Shown here piece by piece: positions 26,333 to 35,987 of a DNA stretch of 55,404 nucleotides. Position numbers and translations under genes: made by a program. The notes beneath the pieces are model-generated. The model ran no database searches, was not told where the DNA came from, and saw only the letters and a list, made by a program, of their open reading frames with translations. The first letter of the stretch is position 1. Each line of letters starts with the position of its first letter. The stretch comes from Rhizocola hellebori (lineage in GTDB: Bacteria; Actinomycetota; Actinomycetes; Mycobacteriales; Micromonosporaceae): positions 1 to 55,404 of the forward strand of contig NZ_BONY01000061.1 in assembly GCF_016862955.1 (NCBI RefSeq), given 5' to 3'.

Positions 26333-28075
26333 TCAGGACGCCGATTCCGCGAGGATCAGCCATTCCTCCTCCAGAGCCGCCTTCTCGGCTGTCAGTTCGC
26401 GCAGTTTTTCGTCCAGCTCACCGATCTTGGCGAAGTCGGTGGCATGCTCGGCCATCTGCGCATGCAGCTTCTCCTCGCGCTGGGCCAGCTTCTCCAGCTG
26501 CCGCTCTACCCGAGCCAATTCCTTTTTCGCGGTACGGGAGTCCGCCTTCTGCGCCCGCGGCGCTGAGGTCACCGGCTCCTCGGTGGTCAGCGACGCCAGG
26601 TATTCGTCCACGCCGCCCGGGAGATGGCGCAGGGTTCCGTTGCCGGGCAAGGCATACACCGACTCGCATACCCGCTCGACGAGGTACCGGTCGTGTGAGG
26701 CCACAATCATCGTGCCCGGCCAGGTGTCGAGCAGGTCTTCCAGCGAGGCGAGCGTGTCCGTGTCGAGGTCGTTGGTGGGCTCGTCGAGCAACAGCACGTT
26801 GGGCTCGGTAGCCAGCAGCCGCAACATCTGCAGCCTTCTGCGCTCGCCACCGGACAGGTCGCTGACGGGTGTCCACACCCGACGGTCGGTGAACCCGAAG
26901 ACCTCAGCCAGCTGGGCCGCGGAAAGCTCCCGGTCGCCCAGCTTGACCCGCCGGGCAACCTGTTCCACGGCTTCGAGCAGCCGCAGCGAGCCCGGCAGCT
27001 CGGCCAGCTCCTGGGAGAGGAAGGCGGCCTTGACGGTTTTGCCGGTGCTGAAGCCCGAAGCCGAGGTGATCCCGGCGAGCAATCGGAGCAGGGTGGACTT
27101 GCCGGCCCCGTTCGCGCCCAGCAGCGCGATGCGGTCACCCGGACCCACATGCCAGGTCACCCGGTCGAGAATGAGGCGCGGACCGGCATGCAGCGTCACG
27201 TTTTCCAGGTCGTAGACCTGGCGGCCCAGCCGGGCGGTGGCCAGCTTCGCCAGGGTCACCTGGTCGCGCGGCGGCGGCACATCGGCGATCAGCGCGTTGG
27301 CGGCATCGATGCGGAACTTGGGCTTCGAGGTGCGGGCGGGTGGTCCCCGCCGAAGCCAGGCGATCTCCTTGCGCAGCAGGTTCTGCCGGCGCGCCTCGGT
27401 GAAGGCGGCTATCCGCTCCCGCTCGGCGCGGGCCAGGATCCACGCCGCGTAACCGCCTTCGTAGGCGCGCACTTGGAGGTCGGCGACCTCCCAGGTCTGA
27501 TTGCACACAGCATCGAGGAACCAGCGGTCGTGGGTGACCACCACGAGCGCGCCTTTCCAGCTGCGGGCCAGCCAGCGGGCGAGCCAGTCCACCCCGGCGA
27601 TGTCCAGATGGTTCGTCGGCTCGTCGAGGATCAACAGGTCGGCCGGCCGGATCAGCAACGCCGCCAACGCAATGCGGCGGCGTTCGCCACCGGACATCTT
27701 GCCGACCTGCTCGTCCAGTCCGAGCCCGGCCATGCCCAGCCCGTCGAGGATGTCACGGATGCCGGCGTCGCCGGCCCACTCGTGCTCCGCGCCGAAATAG
27801 GAACCGAGCACCAGGTCGCGCACGGTCGCGGTGGGCGGCAGATCCATGGTCTGCGGCAGCACGGCCACGCGCAGGTCACGCCGATGGGTGACCCGGCCCG
27901 TGTCGGGCTCCTCCTCGCGAGCCAGAAGCCTTAGCAGCGTTGACTTTCCGGCGCCGTTGAGGCCGACCACGCCGACCCGGTCGGCATCGTCGAGCCCGAT
28001 CGAGACGTCGACGAGCAGGGGGCCGGTCGGGCCGTAGCCCTTGCTCGCCCGGTCCAGATTGATGATGTTAGCCAA
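26333..28075 (-). CDS. ABC-F family ATPase (ribosome-associated type)
   Basis: A 580-residue soluble protein with two ABC domains and no membrane part. Domain 1 has GLNGAGKST, MSGGERRR and LLILDEPTNHLD; domain 2 has GANGAGKST, LSGGERRR and VLLLDEPTNDLD. A charged linker separates them, and the last 60 residues form a coiled coil (KKELARVERQLEKLAQREEKLHAQ), as in Uup-like members. ABC-F proteins act on the ribosome: translation factors, or antibiotic resistance by target protection. The start overlaps ispE by 8 bp. It is part of the conserved rsmA-ispE-ABC-F order, which favours a housekeeping role over resistance. Confidence 0.9.
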   Translation of the reverse strand: MANIINLDRASKGYGPTGPLLVDVSIGLDDADRVGVVGLNGAGKSTLLRLLAREEEPDTGRVTHRRDLRVAVLPQTMDLPPTATVRDLVLGSYFGAEHEWAGDAGIRDILDGLGMAGLGLDEQVGKMSGGERRRIALAALLIRPADLLILDEPTNHLDIAGVDWLARWLARSWKGALVVVTHDRWFLDAVCNQTWEVADLQVRAYEGGYAAWILARAERERIAAFTEARRQNLLRKEIAWLRRGPPARTSKPKFRIDAANALIADVPPPRDQVTLAKLATARLGRQVYDLENVTLHAGPRLILDRVTWHVGPGDRIALLGANGAGKSTLLRLLAGITSASGFSTGKTVKAAFLSQELAELPGSLRLLEAVEQVARRVKLGDRELSAAQLAEVFGFTDRRVWTPVSDLSGGERRRLQMLRLLATEPNVLLLDEPTNDLDTDTLASLEDLLDTWPGTMIVASHDRYLVERVCESVYALPGNGTLRHLPGGVDEYLASLTTEEPVTSAPRAQKADSRTAKKELARVERQLEKLAQREEKLHAQMAEHATDFAKIGELDEKLRELTAEKAALEEEWLILAESAS

Positions 28076-29009
28076 CCCGTGCTCCCGGCACCGGACCTTG
28101 CGCCAGATGGACGCTGCGGGCGTGGGGACTTACCGCCTCGGCGATCTGCTCACCGTGCGTGGCGTCAGTGGCAAGGAAGACGCACGTGGGGCCGCTTCCG
28201 GAGACGAGCGCGGCGTGAGCCCCGCCCTCCTTGCGGCCCGCCTGCAGCGTCGCCGCCAGCTCGGGTTTGAGCGACACCGCCGCGGCCTCCAGGTCGTTGC
28301 CGAGCGCGGCGCCTAGCTCGGCCGGGTCGCGTTGACGCAGCGCGGCCAGAAGCGCGTCGGCGCTGCCCAGCGGTTTCGGCGCCGCACCCGCGGCGCGCAG
28401 GCGATCTAGCTCGCGGTAGACCTCCGGGGTGGACAGCCCGCCGTCGGCGAAGGCCACCACCCAGTGCCACTTGTTGGCCCTCGCCAGCACCGGGCTCACC
28501 GCTTCGCCACGGCCGGTGCCCAGCGCTGTGCCGCCGTGCAGGAGGAACGGCACGTCCGAGCCGAGCGTTTCGGCGATCTTCGCCAGGTCTGCGCGGCTGT
28601 ATCCGGTACCCCACAAGGCATCGCAAGCCACCAAGGTGGCCGCGGCGTCGGCCGAGCCGCCCGCCAACCCGGCCGCGAGCGGGATCTGCTTGCGCAGGTG
28701 CAGGCGTGCCTTCGGCTCGACCTTGGCACTGGTGGCCAGCGCCTGGGCGGCCCGAACGACCAGGTTGCGGTCGTCGAGCTCCAGCTCGCCCTGGCCTTCG
28801 CCCTGCATGGTGAGGACCAGGCTGTCGCCATGGCGGGCGGTGATCTCATCGAAGATTGAGATGGCGTGGTAAACCGTCTGCAGCTCGTGATAGCCGTCCC
28901 CGCGCAGCGGGCCGACGCTCAGGTGCAGGTTGATCTTCGCCGGGACCCTGACCCGCACCGGCCCCAGAGCCAGCTGGCCGTCGCTTTCGAGCGCCCACGC
29001 CTCGGTCAT
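28068..29009 (-). CDS. ispE: 4-diphosphocytidyl-2-C-methyl-D-erythritol kinase
   Basis: An ATP-dependent kinase of the non-mevalonate (MEP) pathway to isoprenoids, a GHMP-family enzyme. The 313-residue product has [24 protein letters not shown] near the N-terminus (catalytic Lys/Asn region) and the ATP loop [15 protein letters not shown] near residue 110. [18 protein letters not shown] near residue 155 is also typical. It overlaps rsmA by 4 bp and the ABC-F gene by 8 bp, so the three genes are coupled. The first 18 residues before VRVRVPAK are not conserved in the family, so a slightly later start is possible. Confidence 0.93.
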   Translation of the reverse strand: MTEAWALESDGQLALGPVRVRVPAKINLHLSVGPLRGDGYHELQTVYHAISIFDEITARHGDSLVLTMQGEGQGELELDDRNLVVRAAQALATSAKVEPKARLHLRKQIPLAAGLAGGSADAAATLVACDALWGTGYSRADLAKIAETLGSDVPFLLHGGTALGTGRGEAVSPVLARANKWHWVVAFADGGLSTPEVYRELDRLRAAGAAPKPLGSADALLAALRQRDPAELGAALGNDLEAAAVSLKPELAATLQAGRKEGGAHAALVSGSGPTCVFLATDATHGEQIAEAVSPHARSVHLAQGPVPGARVG

Positions 29010-29839
29010 CGGGCAAGCCTAGTCGCCGCGAGATTGGCGAACGCAGTGACGTCCAATTGTTCACCCCGCGTACCCGGATCGATGCCGGCCGTTCGCAACA
29101 ACCGCTCCGCCTCCGGCGCGCTGCCAGCCCAGCCCGCGAGCGCGGCCCGCAGCGTCTTGCGGCGCTGAGCGAAGGCAGCATCGATGGTCTTGAACACCTC
29201 CGCCCGCGGCACGTCCGTCCGCGGCGGCTCGCGCCTTTCGAAGCCGACCAGCCCGGAATCCACGTTCGGCACTGGCCAGAAGACGGCCGGGGACACCTTG
29301 CCCGCCATCCTCGACGAGGCGTACCAGGCGAGCTTGGCCGAGGGCACGCCGTAAACCCGGCTACCCGGCCCGGCCGTGAGCCGATCGGCGACCTCCTTCT
29401 GCACCATCACCAGACCGCTGCGGATGCTCGGCAGCTCCGCGAGCACGCGCAGCAGAACCGGTACCGCGACGTTGTAGGGCAGGTTGGCGACGAAAACAGT
29501 TGGCTCGGGCGTGAACTGCGCCTGCGTCAACGCCAGCGCGTCGATCGGATGAACGGTGAGATTGGACGGATGCCCGGTCGTTTCCACCAGCGCGGCGGCG
29601 AGCTTCGGATCGATTTCCACCGCGTGCACATGCGCCGCCGCGGGCAGCAGCCCCAGCGTCAGCGAACCCAGCCCCGGCCCAACCTCGAGCGCGACATCCT
29701 CCGGACGCACCCGCGCCGTGGCCACAATCCGGCGGATGGTGTTCGGGTCGTGCAGGAAGTTCTGGCCGCGCTTCTTGGTCGGCGCCACGCCGAGCCGCTC
29801 GGCCAGCTCTCGAATCTCGGCCGGGCCGAGCAACTTCAT
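29006..29839 (-). CDS. rsmA: 16S rRNA (adenine1518/1519-N6)-dimethyltransferase
   Basis: Dimethylates two adjacent adenines in helix 45 of 16S rRNA with S-adenosylmethionine (KsgA). The 277-residue protein has [14 protein letters not shown] near residue 22, the SAM-binding motif [12 protein letters not shown] near 49, and the catalytic motif [14 protein letters not shown] near 118. The upstream spacer to the divergent Uma2 gene holds an inverted pair of DnaA boxes. In many actinobacteria an rpf gene lies between tatD and rsmA; here that position holds Uma2. Confidence 0.94.
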   Translation of the reverse strand: MKLLGPAEIRELAERLGVAPTKKRGQNFLHDPNTIRRIVATARVRPEDVALEVGPGLGSLTLGLLPAAAHVHAVEIDPKLAAALVETTGHPSNLTVHPIDALALTQAQFTPEPTVFVANLPYNVAVPVLLRVLAELPSIRSGLVMVQKEVADRLTAGPGSRVYGVPSAKLAWYASSRMAGKVSPAVFWPVPNVDSGLVGFERREPPRTDVPRAEVFKTIDAAFAQRRKTLRAALAGWAGSAPEAERLLRTAGIDPGTRGEQLDVTAFANLAATRLAR

Positions 29840-29896
29840 CTCGGACCTTCACCCGGGACGTGGAGGGGCGGCAGTGAGCGCGAAGCTCCGGTTAGT

Positions 29897-29939
29897 TTAT
29901 CCACAGCCGTTGAGCCTACTTGGTTGCGCCTGTGGATAA
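29897..29939. promoter_or_regulatory. Inverted pair of perfect DnaA boxes
   Basis: TTATCCACA (29897-29905) and its exact reverse complement TGTGGATAA (29931-29939) lie 25 bp apart in the spacer between divergent rsmA and Uma2. With one more flanking base each, the arms form a 10-bp inverted repeat (TTATCCACAG / CTGTGGATAA). Both equal the consensus DnaA box. The site could link rsmA or Uma2 transcription to DnaA, or titrate DnaA; alternatively it is a hairpin. Confidence 0.55.
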
Positions 29940-29987
29940 CTTAGGAGCACGATCAGTACAAGCGACTAGAAAGGGGGCATGACAGTG

Positions 29988-30548
29988 ATGCAGCTACCGC
30001 TGCCGACCGCCACGGATGAGGGTCTTACGTTCGAGGATCTGCTATATCTCGAGACCCCGGATGGCTACCGCACGGAGCTCCTTGAAGGAAGGCTCGTGGT
30101 GTCGCCTCCCCCTTTCATCCCTCATGTCTTCGCGGTGGCAAACCTTCGTGACCACCTCATCAGATCCTTGCCAGAGCAGATCAGGATGATCGAAGCTCCC
30201 GGGGTCTATATCACCGAGCACAACTACTTCATCCCAGACCTTGTGGTGGTTCACGAGACTGCGCAGGAGAGGTATGTGAAAGGCTTCGTTCCTTCGGACG
30301 TTCTGCTCGCGGTCGAGGTCGTTTCGCCGAGCAGTTCCAGCTATGACCACGTTCTCAAACGCCACGCATACGCGAAGGCTGGCATCGCCCACTATTGGAT
30401 CCTTGATCCCAAGCCAAAGACGGTGCGCATTCTGAAGCTAGAGGACGAATCCTATGTGGATTGCGAGCTTGTGTCGCATGGCCAGGTTTGGATGTCAGAA
30501 GAGCCATTTGGTGTGATGATCGACCCGGCTCAGATTTTCAAGGGCTAG
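29988..30548 (+). CDS. Uma2-family PD-(D/E)XK nuclease-fold protein
   Basis: About 186 residues. The Uma2 (DUF820) signatures are visible: TPDGYRTELLEGRLVVSPPP, YFIPDLVVV (metal-binding Asp), LLAVEVVSPSS (catalytic Glu) and KRHAYAKAGIAHYWILDP. The fold predicts an endonuclease, but the biological role of Uma2 proteins is largely unknown; they often occur in many copies and in mobile contexts. AAGGGGG at 29971-29977 favours GTG 29985 or ATG 29988 over ATG 29979. The gene is visibly less GC-rich than its neighbours, with codons such as CTT, GTT and AAG, and it sits where actinobacteria often carry an rpf gene, so recent acquisition is likely. Confidence 0.88.
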   Translation: MQLPLPTATDEGLTFEDLLYLETPDGYRTELLEGRLVVSPPPFIPHVFAVANLRDHLIRSLPEQIRMIEAPGVYITEHNYFIPDLVVVHETAQERYVKGFVPSDVLLAVEVVSPSSSSYDHVLKRHAYAKAGIAHYWILDPKPKTVRILKLEDESYVDCELVSHGQVWMSEEPFGVMIDPAQIFKG

Positions 30549-30549
30549 A

Positions 30550-31395
30550 TCACCAGGGGCCGAGGAGGCGTTCGCCGTTGGCGGAGATGGCTTCGCACAC
30601 CTCGGTCAGCGGCACGCCGCGGGTCTCCGCTATGGCGCGCACGGTGAGTGGAATCAGGTATGACGCGTTGGGCTTGCCGCGGAAGGGCATCGGGGTCAGG
30701 TAGGGCGCGTCGGTCTCGACGAGGATCTGGTCCAGTGGGGCGAGCGCGGCCGCTTCCCGAAGGTGCGGCGCGTTTTTGAACGTCACCGTTCCCGCGAAGG
30801 ACAGATGAAATCCGCGCCGCACACATTCGCGGGCGAAGTCGGCGTCACCGGAGAAGCAGTGCATCACCACCCGATCGGGTGCGCCTTCGTCATCGAGCAC
30901 GCGCAAGATGTCGGCGTGCGCGTCGCGGTCGTGCACGATGAGCGGCTTGCCCACCTGCTTCGCCAGCGCGATGTGATAGCGGAAGCTCAGCTCCTGAGCC
31001 TTCAAGCCCTCTCCCGTGGTACGAAAGAAGTCCAGCCCCGTCTCGCCGACCCCCCGCACCCGTGGCTGCGATGCCAGCGCCACGATTTCGGCGAAGGCCG
31101 CATCGAGGTCGGCCAGGCGTGGCGCCTCGTTCGGGTGCAGCGCAACCGTTGCCACAACGGCGTTTTCGCGCGTGGCGAGGTCTGCTCCCCAAGCGGAGGA
31201 GGCGACGTCCACCCCGACCTGGACCAGCCGATCCACGCCCACCTTCGCCGCCGCCTCGATCTGCGCGGCAGCCGACCAGCCCGACCCGGCCGTGCCGCGC
31301 TCGGCGGCGACTATGTCGAGATGGGTGTGGCTGTCGAAGACCGGTGACGGGAGCGGCTCGGGCGCGCGCGGCAGGTTCTCGGGTATCACCTTCAT
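30550..31395 (-). CDS. tatD: TatD-family metal-dependent deoxyribonuclease
   Basis: A 281-residue TIM-barrel hydrolase. The metal ligands are readable: FDSHTHLD near residue 20, VGETGLDFF near 118, IVHDRDAH near 155, MHCFSGD near 180 and VETDAPYLTP near 230. TatD proteins have 3'-5' exonuclease activity and are linked to DNA repair and D-Tyr-tRNA or AP-site processing. ATG 31395 gives the usual length; the upstream extension runs into the divergent gene. It usually sits between metG and rsmA; here it is convergent with the Uma2 gene, 1 bp apart. Confidence 0.92.
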   Translation of the reverse strand: MKVIPENLPRAPEPLPSPVFDSHTHLDIVAAERGTAGSGWSAAAQIEAAAKVGVDRLVQVGVDVASSAWGADLATRENAVVATVALHPNEAPRLADLDAAFAEIVALASQPRVRGVGETGLDFFRTTGEGLKAQELSFRYHIALAKQVGKPLIVHDRDAHADILRVLDDEGAPDRVVMHCFSGDADFARECVRRGFHLSFAGTVTFKNAPHLREAAALAPLDQILVETDAPYLTPMPFRGKPNASYLIPLTVRAIAETRGVPLTEVCEAISANGERLLGPW

Positions 31396-31462
31396 ATGGT
31401 CCCATCCCGAGTTAAGCCGGAGTTCACCCAGCCGGAATACGGCGACACTAGCCTCACTGTCT

Positions 31463-32653
31463 GTGACGCTCACTAACGAGATCGTGACGGGGACCGTCAA
31501 CGTTGACGGAGTGTCCTATCCGGCTGAGCCGATCGCCGGGGGTGCCGCCTACGAACTTTTCAGCGACCTGCCCGCGCCCGGGTTCCTTCGCCTGTCCACC
31601 ACCGGGCGCGCGGCGTATCACCGCTTCCTGCCCGCGACCGAGGTCGGCCTGAACGGGGCCGGCGAAAGCCCGTTGCAGGCGCCGCTGAGCCGCGGGTTGA
31701 CGTGGGAGCGGATCCATCGCCTGAGCCAGTCTCCGCCGCGTGAGCAACGGGTCGGCGATGCGGTCGCCGCGGTGCGAGCCAGCGCCACCATCCGGCGCGG
31801 CACCCGCATGGTGAAGCCGCTGAGCTCGCTCGGGGTCGCCGCAGTGCTCAAAGGCCAGCTGCCGCACGGCTTCTGCTACCGCGAGTGGGACATCGCCCAC
31901 CTGCGCACCCCCGCCGAGCAGGCGGTGCTCACCGGCGCGCACCCGGGGGAGGTCTCCTACCTGTTGCGCTGGCGTGCCATCGATCCGCTGGACTATCAGG
32001 TGCCCATCGGGGAAAGGGTTTCCGGGCTCACGGTGATGCCGCCACACGACCGCATCGGCTCGCCCGTGCTGGGGACAGGGTTCGCCCCCAGCAGCAGCGA
32101 GCTGATCCCCGAGTGGATGACCGCCGACTTCGCCGATCTGCCCCTGCCCGCCAACGCGGCAGTGGTCGCCTACGCGCCCGACGGCACCGAGCACGTGCTC
32201 TACACCTATCAGCCCGAGCAGCGCGGGTGGCTGCGGCTGGTCGGCCCGCAGTGGCGGCACCTGCTGGCACCGGTCCGCGAGGTGAGCACCGAGCAGGAGT
32301 ACCTCCCGTTGCCTCGCGGCAATCCGAGCAGCCGGCTGGTGGGCATGTTCCGTGGCGAGGAGTTCGAGGCGATCGCCGACCCGCCCGAGTTCCGGGTCCT
32401 CGCGATGACGCGTGCGGCACGCTATCCGGTGGAGAGTTTGCTGCGGCGCACCCGCTACGCCCGCTGGCGCGGCGCGCTGGGCACGGTCCTGTCCACGGAC
32501 GCGTCGTGGCTGCGGATAAGGCTGTGCCAACCCGATCCGTCCAATGTCGCCGACCTTGGCGCGCAATGCTATGAGCGCGGCGTATACGAGGCGTGGGCCC
32601 CGGCGACACAGGTCACCGAGGCCCACGAGGTGGAAGTCAGCTATCAGCTATGA
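31463..32653 (+). CDS. Unknown protein, 396 residues
   Basis: From GTG 31463 a long frame with normal codon use encodes a soluble protein I cannot assign to a family. No signal peptide or membrane span is seen. It contains repeated motifs of the kind RSLQ...[45 protein letters not shown], and several aromatic-rich strand-like stretches ([44 protein letters not shown]). The pattern suggests a beta-rich fold, perhaps related to secretion- or toxin-associated proteins, but that is a guess. It is divergent from tatD (67 bp apart) and overlaps the convergent metG by 6 bp. The frame is open further upstream but only antisense to tatD. Confidence 0.7.
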   Translation: MTLTNEIVTGTVNVDGVSYPAEPIAGGAAYELFSDLPAPGFLRLSTTGRAAYHRFLPATEVGLNGAGESPLQAPLSRGLTWERIHRLSQSPPREQRVGDAVAAVRASATIRRGTRMVKPLSSLGVAAVLKGQLPHGFCYREWDIAHLRTPAEQAVLTGAHPGEVSYLLRWRAIDPLDYQVPIGERVSGLTVMPPHDRIGSPVLGTGFAPSSSELIPEWMTADFADLPLPANAAVVAYAPDGTEHVLYTYQPEQRGWLRLVGPQWRHLLAPVREVSTEQEYLPLPRGNPSSRLVGMFRGEEFEAIADPPEFRVLAMTRAARYPVESLLRRTRYARWRGALGTVLSTDASWLRIRLCQPDPSNVADLGAQCYERGVYEAWAPATQVTEAHEVEVSYQL

Positions 32654-34399
32654 GCCGAAGCGGGCCAGTTCTTCCTCCACAATGGAGGGTTCGAGCTTGC
32701 GGAACACCGGAACGGGCGGGGCGATCGCGGCCCCGACCACGATCGGCCGCGACTCCCATCGGGATCCGGTGGTGTAGTCACCGGTGATGATGGGATAGCC
32801 GGGCCCACCGTCGAGGTCGGCGACCTCGTCGATGCGTGGCATGGGCGCGTGCACACCTTCGTTGCCCAGCAACCCATGGATCTTCTGCGACGAGTGCGGC
32901 AGGAACGGCGAGATCAGCGTGTTGCAGTCGTTGATGGCCTGCAGCACGGTGTTCAGGATGGTCCCCAACCGCTCGGGGTCGTCCTTGATCTTCCAGGGCG
33001 CCTGGTCGGACAGGTACTTGTTGACCTCCCCGATCACCCGCATCACCTCGGTGATGGCCGCCTTCTGCTTGTGCGCTTCGATCAGGTCGCCAACCGTCTT
33101 GAACGCGCCCCGGACCTCGTTCAGCAACGCCTCATCGGCGCTCTCGAGCTGGCCCGCGGCCGGGATCTGCCCGAAGTTCTTGGACGTCAACGCCAGCGTG
33201 CGGTTGACCAGGTTGCCCCAGCCCGCCACGAGCTCATCGTTGTTGCGCCGCAAGAACTCCGCCCAGGTGAAGTTGGTGTCGGTGGACTCGGGACCGGCGA
33301 CGGCTATGTAGTAACGAAGCGCGTCCGGCCCGTACCGGTCAAGGAAATCACGGACATAGATGACCACACGGCGCGAGGAGGAGAACTTCTTGCCCTCGAC
33401 CGTGAGGTATTCGCTCGACACCACCTCGGTCGGCAGCGCCAGCTTCCCGAAGTCTCCGGGATTGGCGTTGTGGCCGATCAGCTCGGCCGGCCAGATCTGC
33501 GAGTGGAAGGTGATGTTGTCCTTGCCCATGAAGTAGTACGACCGCGCGTCATCGTTCCAGTAGGGCTTCCAGTCCTGGCCGAATCGGCGCGCCCACTCCA
33601 CCGAGGCGGAGAAGTAGCCGATGACCGCGTCGAACCAGACATAGAGGCGCTTGTTCGGGTTGTCTTCCCAGCCGGGCAGTGGCACCGGGATGCCCCAGTC
33701 GATGTCGCGGGTCATCGCGCGCGGCTTGAGGTCGTCGAGCAGGTTCAGCGAGAACTTGAGCACGTTGGGACGCCAGCCCTCACGCCCGCGCAGCCACTCG
33801 CCGAGCGCTTCGGCCAGGTTCGGCAGGTCGAGGAAGAAGTGCTGGGTCTCGATGAACTCGGGCGTCTCGCCGTTGATGCGCGACTTGGGGTTGATGAGGT
33901 CCTGCGGGTCGAGCTGGTGTCCGCAGTTGTCGCACTGGTCGCCGCGCGCGCTGGCATAACCGCAGATCGGGCAGGTGCCTTCGATGTAGCGGTCGGGCAG
34001 GGTGCGCCCGGTCGACGGCGAGATGGCACCGTGCGTGGTCTGCTCGATCATGTACCCGTTCCGATGCACGATCTTGAATAGCTCCTGCGCGACCGAGTAA
34101 TGGTTGCGAGTCGTCGTGCGGGTGAACAGGTCATAGCTGAGCCCGAGCGCGGTGAGGTCTTCGACGATCACCCGGTTGTATCGATCTGCCAGCTCCTTCG
34201 GGCTGACCCCCTCCTTCTCCGCTTCGACGAGGATCGGCGTGCCGTGTTCATCTGTTCCGCTGACCATGAGTACGTCGTGGCCGGCCATCCGCATGTAGCG
34301 GCTGAAGACGTCGGAGGGCACCCCGAATCCGGAGACATGGCCGATGTGGCGCGGGCCGTTGGCGTAGGGCCAGGCGACCGCGGCGAGAACGTGACTCAT
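32648..34399 (-). CDS. metG: Methionyl-tRNA synthetase
   Basis: Charges initiator and elongator tRNA-Met. The 583-residue product begins [25 protein letters not shown], containing the HIGH motif. The zinc-knuckle [20 protein letters not shown] is near residue 145, the KMSKS-equivalent KKFSSSR near residue 340, and an anticodon-binding helical domain makes up the last third. The C-terminal dimerisation/tRNA-binding domain of the E. coli enzyme is absent, as is usual in this group. ATG 34399 is chosen; an upstream frame to 34456 adds non-conserved residues. It diverges from the membrane-protein gene at 34477. Confidence 0.95.
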   Translation of the reverse strand: MSHVLAAVAWPYANGPRHIGHVSGFGVPSDVFSRYMRMAGHDVLMVSGTDEHGTPILVEAEKEGVSPKELADRYNRVIVEDLTALGLSYDLFTRTTTRNHYSVAQELFKIVHRNGYMIEQTTHGAISPSTGRTLPDRYIEGTCPICGYASARGDQCDNCGHQLDPQDLINPKSRINGETPEFIETQHFFLDLPNLAEALGEWLRGREGWRPNVLKFSLNLLDDLKPRAMTRDIDWGIPVPLPGWEDNPNKRLYVWFDAVIGYFSASVEWARRFGQDWKPYWNDDARSYYFMGKDNITFHSQIWPAELIGHNANPGDFGKLALPTEVVSSEYLTVEGKKFSSSRRVVIYVRDFLDRYGPDALRYYIAVAGPESTDTNFTWAEFLRRNNDELVAGWGNLVNRTLALTSKNFGQIPAAGQLESADEALLNEVRGAFKTVGDLIEAHKQKAAITEVMRVIGEVNKYLSDQAPWKIKDDPERLGTILNTVLQAINDCNTLISPFLPHSSQKIHGLLGNEGVHAPMPRIDEVADLDGGPGYPIITGDYTTGSRWESRPIVVGAAIAPPVPVFRKLEPSIVEEELARFGS

Positions 34400-34476
34400 A
34401 GCTGACCAGCCTAGTGATTGCCCTATCGGCGCGCCCACTGGGTTTCTCCAGGGCATTTAGGGTGAAATGACCAATT

Positions 34477-35106
34477 ATGCGAGAACAGAATCCTTGGCCA
34501 ACCCCTGCTTGGCTCGGCGAGCCGTCCCCGGACGCCGCCGTGGAACCCGAAGTGGAGAGGTTCTCGCTTCCAGCTCAAGAGGTGCCACGCGAGATGTGGT
34601 TCCCGGAGAAGCCGGCGGCAAGGCCGCGCCCAGCCAAACGCAAAGCCCCCGTTTCCCTTGCCATCGCCATGCCCGCGGTCGTCTTTTTCGCGCTGCTGAG
34701 CGCCTTCTTCAGCTGGGTCGTCTCAGAGCCGCTCTGGCTGGCCGTCGGGCACAGCTCGACCGGCATGGCCACGGTCTCCAGATGCGTCGGCAGCGGAATA
34801 AGCCAGCGGTGCATCGGAGAGCTCGACGGCACCCGGGTCACGCTGCTCGGCGTCACCGCGAAGCAGGCCACCACCGGGTCGAAGATCGAAGTCCGGCGGG
34901 TCGGCGAGCACAGTGACCGGGCCTTCGCCGGAGGACTCTTCCTGCGCTGGTTCGCCGGGCTGATCATGATCCTCGCCTGCGGCGCAGGAATAGCGATCGT
35001 CACCGGCGTGCACCGCATGCACCGCCGCGACCGGCTAGCCGCCCTGAGCACCAGCCTCGCCGCCCCACTACTGGTCCTGGTCGGTTTCCTAGCCGCCGTC
35101 TTTTAG
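34477..35106 (+). CDS. Membrane protein of unknown function
   Basis: A 209-residue protein. An N-terminal cytoplasmic Pro/Glu-rich region (1-65) precedes a hydrophobic span at about 66-92. An extracytoplasmic domain follows (about 93-150) with two Cys in SRCVGSGISQRC that could form a disulfide. Two more spans lie at about 155-178 and 188-209. I do not recognise a family. The ATG 34477 is divergent from metG with 77 bp between starts. The last 18 bp overlap the convergent rsmI gene. Confidence 0.7.
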   Translation: MREQNPWPTPAWLGEPSPDAAVEPEVERFSLPAQEVPREMWFPEKPAARPRPAKRKAPVSLAIAMPAVVFFALLSAFFSWVVSEPLWLAVGHSSTGMATVSRCVGSGISQRCIGELDGTRVTLLGVTAKQATTGSKIEVRRVGEHSDRAFAGGLFLRWFAGLIMILACGAGIAIVTGVHRMHRRDRLAALSTSLAAPLLVLVGFLAAVF

Positions 35107-35931
35107 CTTTTGTACGCGCAAAGACAACTCGTAGACGTCGCGTTTTGAAAGGCCGTGCTGGGCGGCGACCGCGGCGGCCGCATCGCGCTTCGATAGACCG
35201 GCTGCTATGTGTTCGGCGATCTGCTCGCGGAGGACCTCATCGGTGGGGCGCTCGGTAGGCGGCGCGCCGGCGACCACAAGGGTGATCTCGCCGCGGAACT
35301 CACCGGCTTCGGCCAGCTCGGCCAGGGTGGCTCGGCGGATCTCCTCGTAGGTCTTGGTCAGCTCCCGGCACAGCGCCGCCCGCCGCTGCGGGCCGAACTC
35401 GGCCGCCATGTCGGCGAGGGTGCCGGCGATGCGATGGGTCGCCTCGAAGAAGACCAGGGTGCGTTCTTCGGTGGCGAGCGCGGCGAGCCGGGCGCGGCGC
35501 TCGCCGGGCTTGCGCGGCAGGAAACCTTCGAAGCAGAAGCGGTCGCTGGGCAGCCCGGACAGGGCGAGCGCCGTGGTCACCGCGCTCGGGCCGGGCACGC
35601 TGGTCACCGGAATCCCCGCCTCCAGCGCGGCCACCACGAGCCGGTAGCCGGGATCGCTCACCGAGGGCATTCCGCCGTCGGTGATTAGCGCCACCCGGGC
35701 GCCTTCGCGCATCTGCTCGACCAGATCGCCGGTCCGGCGTTCTTCATTGCCCTCGAAATAAGAGATCACCTTTCCGGATACGGTCACGCCGATCTCGCGA
35801 GCCAGCCGGATCAAGCGGCGGGTGTCCTCCGCGGCCACCACGTCGGCGGAGGCGAGCACCTCGCCCAGCCTGCCCGACGCGTCAGCCGGGTTGCCCAGGG
35901 GCGCACCGCACAAAATCAGGACGCCCAACAC
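35089..35931 (-). CDS. rsmI: 16S rRNA (cytidine1402-2'-O)-methyltransferase
   Basis: Methylates the ribose of C1402 in the ribosomal decoding centre with SAM. The 280-residue protein has the tetrapyrrole-methylase fold: LILCGAPLGNPADAS at the start, VVAAEDTRRLIRLA near residue 31, LITDGGMPSVSDPG near 83 and SVPGPSAVTTALALSGLPSDRF near 112. A C-terminal helical region ends in LSKRDAAAAVAAQHGLSKRDVYELSL, the RsmI-specific HTH-like tail. It is divergent from pmt with 56 bp between start codons, a pairing that is conserved in actinobacteria. Confidence 0.94.
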   Translation of the reverse strand: MLGVLILCGAPLGNPADASGRLGEVLASADVVAAEDTRRLIRLAREIGVTVSGKVISYFEGNEERRTGDLVEQMREGARVALITDGGMPSVSDPGYRLVVAALEAGIPVTSVPGPSAVTTALALSGLPSDRFCFEGFLPRKPGERRARLAALATEERTLVFFEATHRIAGTLADMAAEFGPQRRAALCRELTKTYEEIRRATLAELAEAGEFRGEITLVVAGAPPTERPTDEVLREQIAEHIAAGLSKRDAAAAVAAQHGLSKRDVYELSLRVQKLKDGG

Positions 35932-35987
35932 GCGAACCTCTCTCCGGCAATAGGCAACGGACAGTTTCGCAGCATACGATCCATGCC

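Noticed and set aside
32849-34081. 410-codon antisense frame over metG
   Set aside because: metG has all synthetase motifs on the minus strand; the opposite frame has no recognisable domain and is explained by codon bias.
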